Source: Anopheles merus (Eukaryota; Arthropoda; Insecta; Diptera; Culicidae). Taken from it: DNA of 64,000 nucleotides. Positions 22,124 through 33,289 of the stretch are shown piece by piece (the stretch's first letter is position 1; every line of letters starts with the position of its first letter). The position numbers and the translations under genes are program-made. The stretch is taken from positions 1,035,648 to 1,099,647 of the forward strand of contig NC_054081.1 of the NCBI RefSeq assembly GCF_017562075.2, written 5' to 3'. The notes beneath the pieces were generated by a model that saw nothing but the letters and a program-made list of their open reading frames with translations, did no database searches and was not told where the DNA came from.

Positions 22124-23527
22124 TTACTGCTGGGGTGTTTTGGCGCCGTGCGGCGGCTGCGCCTGTGCCGGGCTCGTCTTTGGCGGCGGCAGCGGCGGCC
22201 CACCCATCACCAGCCCCCCCTGGCCGGTGTACGCGGGCAGCGGCGACGGGCTCTGGCTGGAGCTGGCGGGCGAGCAGAGCCGGGGCCGCCGCAGCTCGTA
22301 CGGCTCCCGGTCGTCCGCACCGTCGTCCGGGCGGAGCAGCGACTCCACATCGAACTGGCGCTTGCGGGAGAAGCTTTCCATCGTGTTGCGCATGATGATG
22401 GCCGCGGCCGTTGTTTGATGATGGTGGTGATGGTGATGGTGATGGTGTTGATGTTGATGATGGTGCTGATGGAGATGCTGCTGCTGCTGCTGCTGGTGAT
22501 GGTGATGCAGGAGGGCGGCGGCTTGCTGGTGCTGATGGTGCAGATGGTGCTCGACCGGGCCGCCGTCCCCGATGAGGGAGAGTTTACCGGTTGGAGGCTG
22601 GCCTGCTCCACCGACTCCTCCGCCGCCGCCACCACCACCACCACCACCGCTCCCGACGGCAGCGGCGGCTGCTGCGGCCGTGCTCGAGCTGGCGGCGGCT
22701 GCGGCCGCCGCAGCAGCCGCAGCAGCTGCAGCAGCGGCGGCTGCCGCCGACGTTGCCGTCGCCGAGGCGGTCGAGCCCGGCCCGAGATAGAGCGCGGGAT
22801 TGGTCAGCACCGGGTGGGGCGGCAGCACGGTGGCGGCCGATGGGGGCTGGCCCCCATGCACGCCCTGCTGCCCGGCCGCCGGCGGCGGTGAGTTGATCGC
22901 GGGAAAGAACTGGCGCGGGCTGCTGTTGTCGTAGATGTCGTCGTCGGACGTGAGGCCCATGTGGCGGCGCACCTTCCGCTGGGCCTTCCGGCGCCGGAAG
23001 TCCCCCTTGAGGAAGTCCTCCACGTTCGCCGGATGGACCGCCCAGTAGTGGCCCTTGCCGTGGGCGCTCCGGCCCGCCTTGATGAAGCAATCGTTCAGCG
23101 ACAGATTGTGGCGGATGGAGTTGCGCCAGCCGGGGCCCCGGCTGCGGAAGTACGAGTAGTTGTCTAGGATGTGCTGGTAGATGTCGGACAGGACGAGCTT
23201 CTTCTCCGGCGAGCTGAGGATGGCGATCGCGATCAGCCCGATGTAGCTGTACTGGGGCTTCGGCGCCTGGGAGGAGAGCTTGCTCGCGTCGGCCAGCAGC
23301 GCGCTGCCGGCCGCGGCTGCTGCTGCGGCGGCCGCCGCCGCCGTCGCCGCATCGACCGGATTCGGGGGCAGGGCGGGCTTGAAGAACCGGGAGAGGGTGC
23401 GCGTGTCCGCGACAAAGTTGCCGTAGTTGAAGAACTGGTTCGAGCGGAACCGCTCCACCATCGCGTAGTTGTACAGCTGCAGGCTGTACTGGTCGAACTG
23501 CACCAGGTCCGCGCACACGTTCAACAT
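22124..23527 (-). CDS. fd102C: Forkhead transcription factor, fd102C / FoxQ2 type
   Basis: A 467-residue single-exon reading frame, TAA at 22124-22126. The ATG at 23527 is the first ATG in the frame, has an A at -3, and a CGTTCCAG acceptor sits just upstream on this strand (exon edge about 23541), so a 5' UTR intron is likely. The forkhead domain (about residues 91-190) reads KPQYSYIGLIAIAILSS, LVLSDIYQHILDNYSYF, GPGWRNSIRHNLSLNDCFIK and HGKGHYWAVHPANVEDF. It is followed at once by KGDFRRRKAQRKVRRHMGL, the basic wing-tail typical of the FoxQ2 group. The N-terminus has QFDQYSLQLYNYAMVERF. The C-terminal half is low complexity: an Ala tract of about 20, a Gly tract, Gln and His runs, and a Pro-rich tail ending KTPQQ. 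It is expected to be a nuclear DNA-binding regulator; Drosophila fd102C is the assumed orthologue. Confidence 0.92.
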   Translation of the reverse strand: MLNVCADLVQFDQYSLQLYNYAMVERFRSNQFFNYGNFVADTRTLSRFFKPALPPNPVDAATAAAAAAAAAAAGSALLADASKLSSQAPKPQYSYIGLIAIAILSSPEKKLVLSDIYQHILDNYSYFRSRGPGWRNSIRHNLSLNDCFIKAGRSAHGKGHYWAVHPANVEDFLKGDFRRRKAQRKVRRHMGLTSDDDIYDNSSPRQFFPAINSPPPAAGQQGVHGGQPPSAATVLPPHPVLTNPALYLGPGSTASATATSAAAAAAAAAAAAAAAAAAASSSTAAAAAAAVGSGGGGGGGGGGGVGGAGQPPTGKLSLIGDGGPVEHHLHHQHQQAAALLHHHHQQQQQQHLHQHHHQHQHHHHHHHHHHQTTAAAIIMRNTMESFSRKRQFDVESLLRPDDGADDREPYELRRPRLCSPASSSQSPSPLPAYTGQGGLVMGGPPLPPPKTSPAQAQPPHGAKTPQQ

Positions 23528-23541
23528 GTTGGCCTGGCTTC

Positions 23542-25380
23542 TGGAACGCGGGGGAGGGCGAGGTGAGAGTGGACGGAGGGGATCAACCACCACACCACTG
23601 TAACGCACCACGGAGGGCACCCTGGCGCGGTCACTTGATTGCTGGTTGACTGTTTGCTGGCTGCTTTCTGCTGTCGGTTACGCACGGAAAAAAACAACGC
23701 CACGGAACACTGCACACACACACACATACACGCACACACACACGTGGCACAAAACGTCACAGTCGGCAGGTCACGCTAGCAAACACTCCAGTCCAATAGT
23801 CCACGGTACACTACACTGTAGGGATGCTGCAAGGGGCCAATGCTTCGATCAATGCGAGCAAAGCGAACGTCGTCACACACTCCGCACCGTACGCAGGATA
23901 CGCGCGATCTAACCAGCTCGACCGAGGCCCGGGCCATCATTTGCTCACTCTCGGCAGTCTGTGGGCTCAGCAGGGGGAAGCAGGAAGGGCGCGGAACGGG
24001 CAGTGTCGAAGAAAACAAACATCGAACAGAAGAGCAGAGCAGAAAAAAAAACACAAACACGAGAAAAACAACAAACCAATGAACGCTGCCAAACAGCTCC
24101 CAGAGTTCTTCTATCTCTCTCTATCTTTCCTGTGCACGGGCGAGGCCCACCACACAGCTCGCCGGCTCTTTTCTGCCACTGCTAGGGACTGCACTCTCTT
24201 TCGAGAAAAAGCCACCCGAGGTTCGAGGGACCACGAAATCCACCATCCTGCCGTGCGGCGAAGCGCAACGAACTAGCACTAACAGTGAGTATGTGTCAGA
24301 GAGAGAAAGAGAGCACGCAACGCGCACGGTTGTGTAGGAAAATATTTGCGCAAACAAAACGCACCCCAAACACGGCCAGCCCGCTGGCCAATCGGCGAGC
24401 GTTGCGCGTTGCAGCGACCGGCCACGCCCTACGCTGTTAACGCTCGCTCGCTGACGTACGCAACGTCGCGATGGCAGCGGCGACGGCAGCGGTGTAATGT
24501 ATGTTTTTGTTTGGCGTGTACATAAACATAACCACCGTGCCGCGGCCTGTGGAGGGGAAACGGTGAACAGGGGGAACCCATTTGACGAAACATGACGGGT
24601 AAAACATAGCAAATTATTTTAAAACATTCATCATTTTGTCCCCCTTCCAGCCGAGGCTGCGAGGGGGGTTTTTTCGGCTACCTCATTTGCACCCGTGCCT
24701 CTCGCTCTCTCTCTCACACACACACCACGGCTTGGTGCCCACCAGTCTGGGGCGGTTTGCCGGTCTCCCCCCTCGGGCGTCATGTTGGCGAACAGCGCTT
24801 GGTGGTGCGAGCGTTTTTTTATTCTGTATTCGCCGTTGTTGCGCTCTTCCAGCTCTTCCAGCTGAAGCCGACTTTGACATGATGTTGCGGAATCGACTCT
24901 GCTGTGTGCATACAAAGTTTCAGCGTTGCCGCTTCCACCCGTGCCGCGGCCCCCGTCACACAGCTGCTGTCGGGGTTGGCTCGCATATTTGCCTAATGTA
25001 CACATTTGCGGACCCCAGGAGCAGCAAGGTAATGGAGAAGAAGGGGGGGGGGGGGGGGAGGAGGACAACGGGGACAAATTCAATACCCTTGCGCACTGCT
25101 TTCTTTGTCCGGCGGTTTGTGCGACGTTTGTTAATTTGTTAATTATTTGCAGCGAGCTGTGGACCCGTCCACGTGAATGTGCCCGGGGGGCGAATGTTCG
25201 CTCGGGGGGATTCCGTCCGTGGTTTGCGTGCGGGTTGGTGGGCAGTTCGTGACACTTCGTTACAAGGGAATCGAGTCTTTTTTAGCGCGATAAAGCGGGA
25301 CAGAGAGCTGGTAGTTAGGCAACGTTCCATCAAATGTCTACCTTCAGTGTTCCGAAACACCGATCTGTTGGCATAGCGAC
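23542..25380. other. Upstream region of the forkhead gene
   Basis: GC-rich, with CA runs near 23712-23742 and a 12-base G run near 25047. A donor-like GTGAGC on the minus strand near 23945 could end a non-coding first exon of the forkhead gene. Open frames on both strands overlap each other and show no known domain. The nearest regulatory sequence of the forkhead gene is expected here. Confidence 0.45.
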
Positions 25381-26590
25381 TAGCGGGCGAGTCCTGGAAC
25401 GTTTATAATATCATGTTTTTCATCAAATAAGTTTGCAAATTTATGCAAAGGACGCAAATAACGCTACTGAGTTGTGAATAATCATTCAATTATACGAATA
25501 TTACGAATTTTACGAATTTTACGAATTTTACGAATTTTACTAATTTAACGAGGCTTTTTAGCATTCGCCACTTCTTATATACAGCACTTAGAAATTGTAA
25601 AAGAAAAACTTGTAACTTCTAATCCTTTAATTAATCTGTGGACAAACTAAAATACATATACGTTCGCTAACATTATTCAGACGTCTTCGGCACTCATTTA
25701 TATCTAAATAGGCAAAAATATTCGGAGGCCCTATGAGGAACACTTATTTTCTAACATCTCGTAAAAATACCTTCTAAGAAACTGTATACTACTGAAAAGA
25801 AACTAGTTTCGCGTCGTTTCGAAAAAATGGAGCACAAACTAACACAAGTACCAACAATGTAATAACAGTTCTTTGTCGTCTTTAAATATTCCATTTTGAA
25901 ATTGGATAGATACAGTACGCTAATCGGATGAGTTTTACTGGAGTTTTTTTTACGAACTGGAAGTTCGCTATCTGTTGTGATTCTCAGTTAAAATACGCAT
26001 AAATGTCAAAACATTAAAAATATGAAATCTTACGAAGAGAAATTCATGGCAAATGTACATTTTTCTCACAAATTTAACCTCTCAGTTAGCGGTCACCTAC
26101 TGTAGTAGTGAACTGCCCACATTTGGAGCAAATCATAAAAACTTCTTGACGCCTTTCTCAGACGTCTTACTTTGAAATTTCGAAATCAAATACAGGACAG
26201 AAACATTCAAAAACAAATAAATGTAATAAAAAGATAAGGTTATAGCTATTTCACTTATATCCTTTATGAAAGGCTACACACACTAGAAGCGTCTTATAAG
26301 CCCCACATGTTCTAATTGTGATTTCTACAGCTAATAACGCCTGTAACATGTCAATACTTATGTAATAGTTAACACAAACATCTCATCCATTTCCTGTCCA
26401 AACGATTTGTTTTGACAGTTACAGGCTTTAAATCAATTTCCCGCCAGTACACATCTCCCTCAGAAACAGCACCGCACGTCAATTATTACCATCCCGATCG
26501 CAATTCGGTTCAATTAAACTGTTTTGTCCGTTATCTGCCCAATCATCAAATGCATAATTTTCCGGTGTTTTCCCCCTACTGTCTCTCTCC
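25381..26590. other. AT-rich block without recognised gene
   Basis: Abrupt change to AT-rich sequence with few open frames. It contains one short tandem repeat (25494-25541); nothing else recognised. Confidence 0.6.
25494..25541. repeat. Short tandem repeat, 10-bp unit TTTTACGAAT
   Basis: Four to five consecutive copies of a 10-base unit at the start of an AT-rich block. Confidence 0.9.
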
Positions 26591-27940
26591 AGCCGACGGC
26601 TGCAGGTCGGTAAGCTGATTAAACTGATACAGACATCGTTGTTCCGCAAGTTGCTCTCCCCTCGTTCAGTCTACGGTGAAACGGGCCCCCGGAATGAGCG
26701 CGAGTTTACGCGCTGCCTGCTTAAAAACGTGTTCTTATCTTCACAAAGCAACATACACACAGACACAAAGATACGGCGACACACATTGAGCGAGCTGAGG
26801 CCCCGGATATCCGGCAGCTTCCATCGACAACCAGCCGAGGCGGAAGCTGCTTGTCAATTTTACGCGCGTGAGCATCTCGATTGCGTGCGGTTCGGGACCA
26901 TTGTTCCGTGGTTCCGAGGTCTCGGCTGGTTCAGACTTTTTGCCCCGATCGGGCGCAACAAATTGCGCATTGCCAATGATTGCTCCAAGGGGTACGCCTT
27001 CGGAAGGGAGAAGCAAACCGTTTTGTCACGGATCGATACGGTCGCTCTCCCGGCCGCTGGTTGTTGCAAGTGAAAAGGCTTTGTGCAAAGGGAATGGCGA
27101 TGCTTCGCGGCAGAAAATCCCAACGGTGTGACCGGTCCGGCGACAAGGAACGTGCAAAGAATCGAGGCCAAAGATAGCAGGACAAACTCGAGTTGATGCT
27201 TGCTGCCTTTCGGAGTTCGGAAGCGCATTTGCTGTGGCGCGCAGGCGACCAAACGGAGCACCACTACTTCGAACCCGCGCAACGAAACGGACGGCGGAGA
27301 AGGGCGCACACTAGCATCAGGCGGGCGAGCTAAAAGCCCAGGCCTCCATTCAATTGTTCTAACCCTTAATTGGCACCCTCTATCGCAGGCCGGCGATCAC
27401 ATTTACTTCCTATTAAATGAGTCCCCTGTGAAGACTTCCGGCAAGAAGAGGCAGCGAAAGGCATCGGCATCGGGAGGAGGACCATGGTTGGCGCGCAAAA
27501 ACACGCGAGACTCACAATAATGACGATGACGGGGCGAAGTTTTCATAATGAAGCCACCATTGGAAGGAAGCAAAGACAAAAAGTGCTTTTGTTTAGTGTT
27601 AGAGCCCATTCGTTGAGGTTTCGAGGCGAATTGTAGCTCGGAGAGTTGATGTTTTTCTTTACCGCCGGTCGGAAAACTCAGCACGTTGGCTTTCGGACAG
27701 GTTAGGTTTGGCAACTGGCGCAATGACACACATGGTAAAGTAAAAACAACAGTGTTTCCTCTTCAATAAAGAGATCAACATACGCAGGCAGAAAAAGAAA
27801 TGGTGCAAAGAAGAATGCAATGCACGAACCTGTCAGAACATGGAGAACTACAGACGATAGAGAAAACAGCAATCCTTGCTCTTCCAGACCGAGAAGCGCC
27901 GTTTTGAAAAATCATAGTAGCCACGTAACCCATGTCCATT
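26591..27940. other. Intergenic, GC-richer sequence
   Basis: Several overlapping open frames on both strands (26639-27729) with no recognised motif and no consistent splice structure. Not called as genes. Confidence 0.5.
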
Positions 27941-27944
27941 GACT

Positions 27945-28710
27945 TCAAGGTGGCTATGGTACATCTTCGCCTGCGAAGGTGTCATTCGAAACGCAGGGCT
28001 AGACAAGGACATCTGTGGTAGGATTGTCTACTGGCCTCTCCAACTTCTTGGCTTTGTGAAGAATCAATACGAAGAACACAAAGTACCTGCTTGCTAGAGG
28101 CACAGGCTGTGATAGGTCCTAACTGAGAAGCAGTGTATTAGTCTACCTCGAGGTGGTAGATGAGTTCTGCTTTGATGAAACGGTCATTACTTCGGACAAT
28201 GATATCAGCTGCGAAATTTGGAGACGCATTGTGCAGGAGACTCATGCATACTATGGACTTCACCATTTGTTAAGTTCTAGAAGACTTCGAGCCCACACGA
28301 AATGTGAGATATATTGCACATTGATTTGCCCGGTGGTCCTCTATGGACATGAGTCATGGACGGAGGATACAAACGCTTTGACCGTGTTTGAGCTACGCAT
28401 CTTCCGTGTGATGCTCTGTTCTCTTTGACGATCTTTGGTGGTGTCTACGAGCATGGAGTTTGGAGAAGGATAAACCACGAGTTTGCTGAGCTGTACGGTG
28501 AACCGAGCATCTTGCCGGTGGAGAAGGCTGCCAGGATACGCTTGCTTGGGCATGTTATGAGGATGCCGAAGTCATGCTCCTCCAAGAAGGTGTTCGCCAG
28601 CGACCCTTGGACTCATGGCGAGATCAGGTGAAGCAAGACCTGTCGGACATGGAAGGGAGGCTACAGCAAGGGACCGAGCATCCTGGAAAATGATTGTTGA
28701 CCGGACCATG
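27945..28710 (+). pseudogene. Decayed non-LTR retrotransposon, reverse transcriptase C-terminal part
   Basis: Translation in shifting frames gives fragments typical of a non-LTR reverse transcriptase ORF: CEGVIRNAGLDKDICGRI with LQLLGF (around 27975-28055), KYLLARGTG (28081-28107, then an in-frame TAA), SDNDISCEIWRRIVQETHAY with YGLHHLLSSRRLRA (28195-28295), CPVVLYGHESW (28328 on), then in another frame YGEPSILPVEKAARIRLLGH and VMRMPKSCSSKKVF (28490-28595), then DQVKQDLSD in a third. At least two frameshifts, a stop and internal deletions (the catalytic ADD box is missing) make it non-functional. The clade was not assigned. Confidence 0.8.
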
Positions 28711-28746
28711 TCACGACGACGTGCGCTCTCGTTAGCAGGCCAACAA

Positions 28747-28753
28747 GAGAGAG

Positions 28754-28794
<41 letters not shown>

Positions 28795-28802
28795 AAGAGA
28801 GA
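28747..28802. repeat. (GA)n microsatellite
   Basis: About 25 GA units with a few interruptions directly after the retrotransposon remnant; it may have grown from that element's 3' end. Confidence 0.95.
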
Positions 28803-31800
28803 TGACTTCTTGGGGAGTTAGTATTGGAAGCCATCTTTGTTCTTAGAAAGCAATGAGAAGGACTAGCCTAGGAAGGGAAAAAAGCAAGAAGAAGAAGGGC
28901 TCAGATCCAACAGTTTGTCGGCTTCGGGACATTGGACATCGCTTCTTCAAACATTGTGCCCCGATAGGGCCTCCAGATCAATATTCTCCGTCTTGAAGCC
29001 GTGAAGCAGTCTCAAAGTACTACAAATTCCCTGCTCTGTACACATATTCAAACACACATACACATTGACAGTAAGTCATCAAGATACCGAGCTCCATCGA
29101 CCAACAGATCGCTTTCCATCGTTTGCTCAATGCCCGATCCGTCAGTGGAAGAATAAAGCCACTCAACCGCGCGCGCGCGCCCTCGTCTATTGTACGATAT
29201 TGGTGGTACAAGAGCGCTAAAAAGCAGCGCAACGACGCAGCCTCCGGGACCCACGCGAGATGGCTTTGAGCTGCATCGATCTCGCTGTTTGCGCACGTCG
29301 GTGCGCGTCGATCGACACAGAGAGTGAGAAAAAGAGAGATAGAGAGGATGTGGTCACACATTTTGCTCGAGAAATTGATCACCGCCACGCAACTGGGATC
29401 CGCAGGCGACGAACCTTCTGAGGCTGCTGCTTCAGGTTTGAATGCTGTTAATGCTGCTGCTGCTGCTGCCGTTGGTGAAGTGTTGATTTTTGAAAAGGAA
29501 GGAAAGATACACACAAACACACACACACACACACACACAGCCATATCTGTGGAGGGCGAATCTGGAGCCCCGGGAGTCGATTTCAAGAGGGCCGGAGAAG
29601 AAGGAGCGTTTCGAGGATTTGTTTACTTTCAATCGACCACCCGGCGAAACGAAGACGTCCGGAGAGTGTGATTATCCGGCCGTCGAGTGGGCTGAGACCG
29701 AGGTCTTTTGAGAAGCATTGGGGGGGGGGTCAGAGGAGTAAGGGGAGGGGGGTTTATGCTGCGTGTAGGGCCCGTGGGCTGGAGCGCTTGCCAGAGGGAA
29801 AAAAGTACCACCGCGTGGAGTGTTTGGAAAATATTTACCCAAAACGCAACGCACATCGGCAGTATCGAGATGCGTTCCGATCGATTCCTTTACATGTTGT
29901 GTGTGTGTTTTCTTTTTTCGCAGGCTATTGATCTTGACACATAAAGCGTGAGTGACAGGGAGGGGGTGGGTGGGACGGCGGCCGGTAAGTGGAAATGCGA
30001 GGGCGAGCAGGCAATGTGAGAACCGGTTTCCGGGCCGAATAATCTTACCCCTTACCTGCGTGCAAGATCGTCACCCGGGATAGGGTTAAGACCTGACCCA
30101 ATGTCCGAGGAAGCGCAGTGCCCGGTGTGAACGGACTATCGATTGGGTCCGATCGGGAAAGATGTTTTCCTTTCAATTTTTACCAAACCTACACACAGCC
30201 ATTCCAAGCTTCGCTCGATTGCTTGTGGCAGTGGCCGAAGTACCCCGTTCCTTCCCAGCGCACCTGGAATGTCTTACTCGCAGTGCTCGAGTGCGGGCCC
30301 GGACTGACTGGCTGGTGGAAGTGCGGCTCAAGTGCCGAGACGTTTGCCTACCGCAGTCAGCTCTGCTGCATGCCAGAAACTCGACCCGATACCGTTCCGT
30401 TGTCGCCCTATCAATCGAGCTCGGAATTCGGTGCAGAATTACCTCCCCGGGAGCAGACAATGATACTGATGTTCGTACAACAACAGTAGCAACAAAAAAA
30501 CCCCTGAACTAGCCCGTACGTGCTATAATCCGCAGTGCAATGATCCGCTTGTTAGACTCTTGTGCCTGCAACAACCGATTATCCGGCGGGTATGGATCCC
30601 GGGTACACCGGTTCGTCCAGCGGACCCCGTGGGAAGGCGCAGCGCACCCCTAAACACCATTAAAGGATTACCCATTCCTCCGCTTCCTCCTCCCCTTGTC
30701 GGCCGTCTGTTTCCCTTGAGGGCGAGCAAATGAGGACAAATTGCAGCGTTCGTCGCCTGCCTTGCGAAGTCTCTGCGGCACTTTTCGAGCGGGATGGAGC
30801 GGGACAGGCGAAAAGCAACACACAGAACACGTCACACGTCACCCACTATTGTCTGTGGCTTTTATCCGTGTGTGTGTGTGTGTGTGCGATCATGACCGGA
30901 AGTTACGTCCTCTTGAGCTACTGGAGAAGAGGGACTCAATCATCCCAAACCTCGCGCCCTGTTGCCTTGCTTTCTTTTCGCTGGCCCCGGCCAAACAATC
31001 AAGAGCACAAAAAGCGCCGTGCCACAACGGACACACGCGCGGGCACACAATGGGACAATGCAATCACTGCCATTTTCCCTCTGCTCCTTTGCCAGCCCTT
31101 CCCCCGCCCCGGTGACCGCTCGGGTCAAGGCTCGGAAACGTCACGTAGCGGGTGTGATGACATGGGCCGAGGATGGCACGTCGCCCCGATATTGCAGCAA
31201 AGCGCTCGGAAACCGAAACGCACCATTCAGGACGCCATTAACAAAAGGGACAAGCATTACCAGAGCAAACAATTTGCTCCCATGCCTGCCTCCCCCCTTC
31301 GTCCCTCGCAATTATTTTCCCCGTGTGTGTGTGTGTGTGGGCTTTTTTGCGCAATTTTCTTCCCAGCCGCCAACGCCTGTGTTCGATTGTTTTGGGGGGG
31401 GTGAGAGTTTTGTTCCGCTGTTCCGCGCCCGGCAGGGTTTGGGTTTTTTGCCTTCTTCTTCCATCGTCTCCCCCCCCCGCCTTCCCCCGTTACTCCCACC
31501 TGCCACCGTCAACCCCCCGGCACGTGGCACAAAATCAGCGGGGGAATTGTTTTCCCGACCCGATCAAGTTCATCTTCTAATTGTTCCGCAATGTTGTTAT
31601 TGTGTTCGACTACCAAAATCGACACCTCGGTTTTTCCCAGCCCATGCTCACCCTTCTTGTGTCTCGCCAGGAAAGGAAGCAAAAAAACAAAAAACAAAAA
31701 AGAACCAAACGAAACCGAGGGCGATTGTTTTATTGTGCCGGTTTTTGTTGATGCTTCGCGCGCCGCTTTTGTTATGGCGAGGCTGCGCGTGGTGTTTTGA

Positions 31801-32100
31801 CGTTTGATTGTGTTCGCCCGTCCGGCGAACAATTGGGACCCTCAATTGTGAGCCTTGGCTTAGGGCCACCCTCTCTCTCTCTCTCTCTCTTTCTCTGTAT
31901 AGCACTCTCGTTGGTGGCTGTCGATTGTTTCGGCCACTTAGCAGCCGAAGGGCAGTGTGTGTTAGTGAATCGAATGCTAAAACACGGTAGCATATGCTAG
32001 CACGCGTGGCCAGTGGTTCGTGTGAAGATTTCCTCTCGATCGTCAAACAGTGCAGGTGCTGGTGGTGAGGGGAGTGATGCGTTTAGAGCAGCAAGCAGTT
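28803..32100. other. Intergenic GC-rich sequence with microsatellites
   Basis: CA run at 29515-29540, TG run at 30870-30886, CT run near 31870-31892, G run near 29722. Near 30118-30512 two plus-strand frames and one minus-strand frame are open at once, which argues against any being selected as protein. No domain recognised. Confidence 0.5.
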
Positions 32101-32422
32101 GTATTGTTTTTCATTTCGGTAGCAAACATATTGTAGCTATATTATTTAAGAGAATTTTTTTCATCACAAGCAGCGCATGAACCTTACAATCGAGAATATC
32201 GACGAATTTATTACAAGTCTCGAAAAAAATACAGATTTTCAATACTAACAGCTTAGGCTGCTTTGGGGTTTTATCAAACCGCATGCAGGCTTTGTTCTGT
32301 ATTGCAGACAACATACACATTTTATGAATAAAATTCGATCTTGAAGGACACAATCAAGACATTTACAATTTATTTCTTTTGTGAGGATATTTTACCAGAT
32401 AACATCCACTTAAATCCTACGG
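32101..32422. other. AT-rich sequence, nothing recognised
   Basis: AT-rich stretch preceding the TAGTGATG element. No gene, RNA or repeat structure seen. Confidence 0.5.
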
Positions 32423-33159
32423 TAGTGATGTGCATACTGAGCCAGAATAAGTGAGACTGAGTTAAATCATTCATCAATGCATGACGAAGAGCTCAAGCGA
32501 ATCAAGTCGTTCGTGTTGTTTTTCAGAATAGTTTTTTTATGATACTGAAAGAAAGAGAAATAAATATTGGACTTACCATTCTAATTCACTTAAGATTTTT
32601 ATCTTTTTATAATTGAAACCTCTATGCGATTTTAGCCGCGCCGTCGTTTGGAAGCGTTTTTTATAATAGTTTACGCAAAGCCTACGTACTTTTTGATCGA
32701 TCTTGGGATTACCTTGGCGCAAAATGTGAAATGCCTATGGCTTTCATCCATATAGATAAAATAAAACATAAGAATCTAAGTATATCAAACGTAATACCAT
32801 AATAATCTGTTTAATACTAATGTACTGAGCGTCGTATGGACCGAGCCGCCATACGCAGGACTATTTTGCTATGTGTACACCAACAGATAGCCAAGCTGAA
32901 TAGTGGCTTGGGAAGGCCTACACTATGGTTTGTTTCGATAGCTCTTCTTCGAATGATGTCGTTATTGCTACTATGTAGGTTAAATCCGGTTCGAAGGACC
33001 AACGTTTCGATAGCTCCAATTGCAATTATGTCTTTACTGCTATTGAATTATTCTACAATTTTGCAGTTCAAGCCCAAATTCATCTCTACACGTTAAGATG
33101 CACACAAGAAAAAAACAGAATCGAGAGTGTTCTCTTCAACATGTTTCGAAACATCACTA
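32423..33159. mobile_element. Possible hAT-like non-autonomous element
   Basis: Starts TAGTGATGTGC, the same 11 bases as the element at 42039, and ends ACATCACTA, its complement. The flanking 8-mers do not match (TCCTACGG and TTCCTTTC), so the copy is rearranged, chimeric or old. It contains a copy of the dispersed ATCCGGTTCGAAGGACCAA motif at 32987. AT-rich, no transposase. Confidence 0.45.
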
Positions 33160-33289
33160 TTCCTTTCTTCGTAGTTCAAATTGGTATCAGATGGCTACAA
33201 GGAAGTTCGAAACAAATTGGCACGCTTAGCAGATAGTGTTCTTCTACAAGTATGGCTCGAAAAAAAGTCGAAATCATTGCTCCCCGCGC

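Noticed and set aside
22124..22126. Readthrough at the forkhead stop
   Set aside because: The stop is TAA followed by A, a tight context, and the sequence beyond is a CT repeat.
22584..23516. Long open frame on the minus strand overlapping the forkhead gene, and long plus-strand frames at 22010-22891
   Set aside because: Shadows of the GC-rich forkhead coding sequence; only one frame carries the forkhead domain.
26594..26612. Very small exon-like stretch: CTCTCTCCAG acceptor, about 17 bases, then GTAAGC donor
   Set aside because: No neighbouring exons on the same strand to join it to, so it cannot be told from chance.
28615..28821. Short Arg/Glu-rich open frame
   Set aside because: It is a shifted frame of the retrotransposon remnant running into the GA microsatellite.
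30118..30512. Two overlapping plus-strand frames of over 115 codons in the gene-free interval
   Set aside because: Both frames and one on the other strand are open together, with no recognisable motif; typical of GC-rich non-coding DNA.
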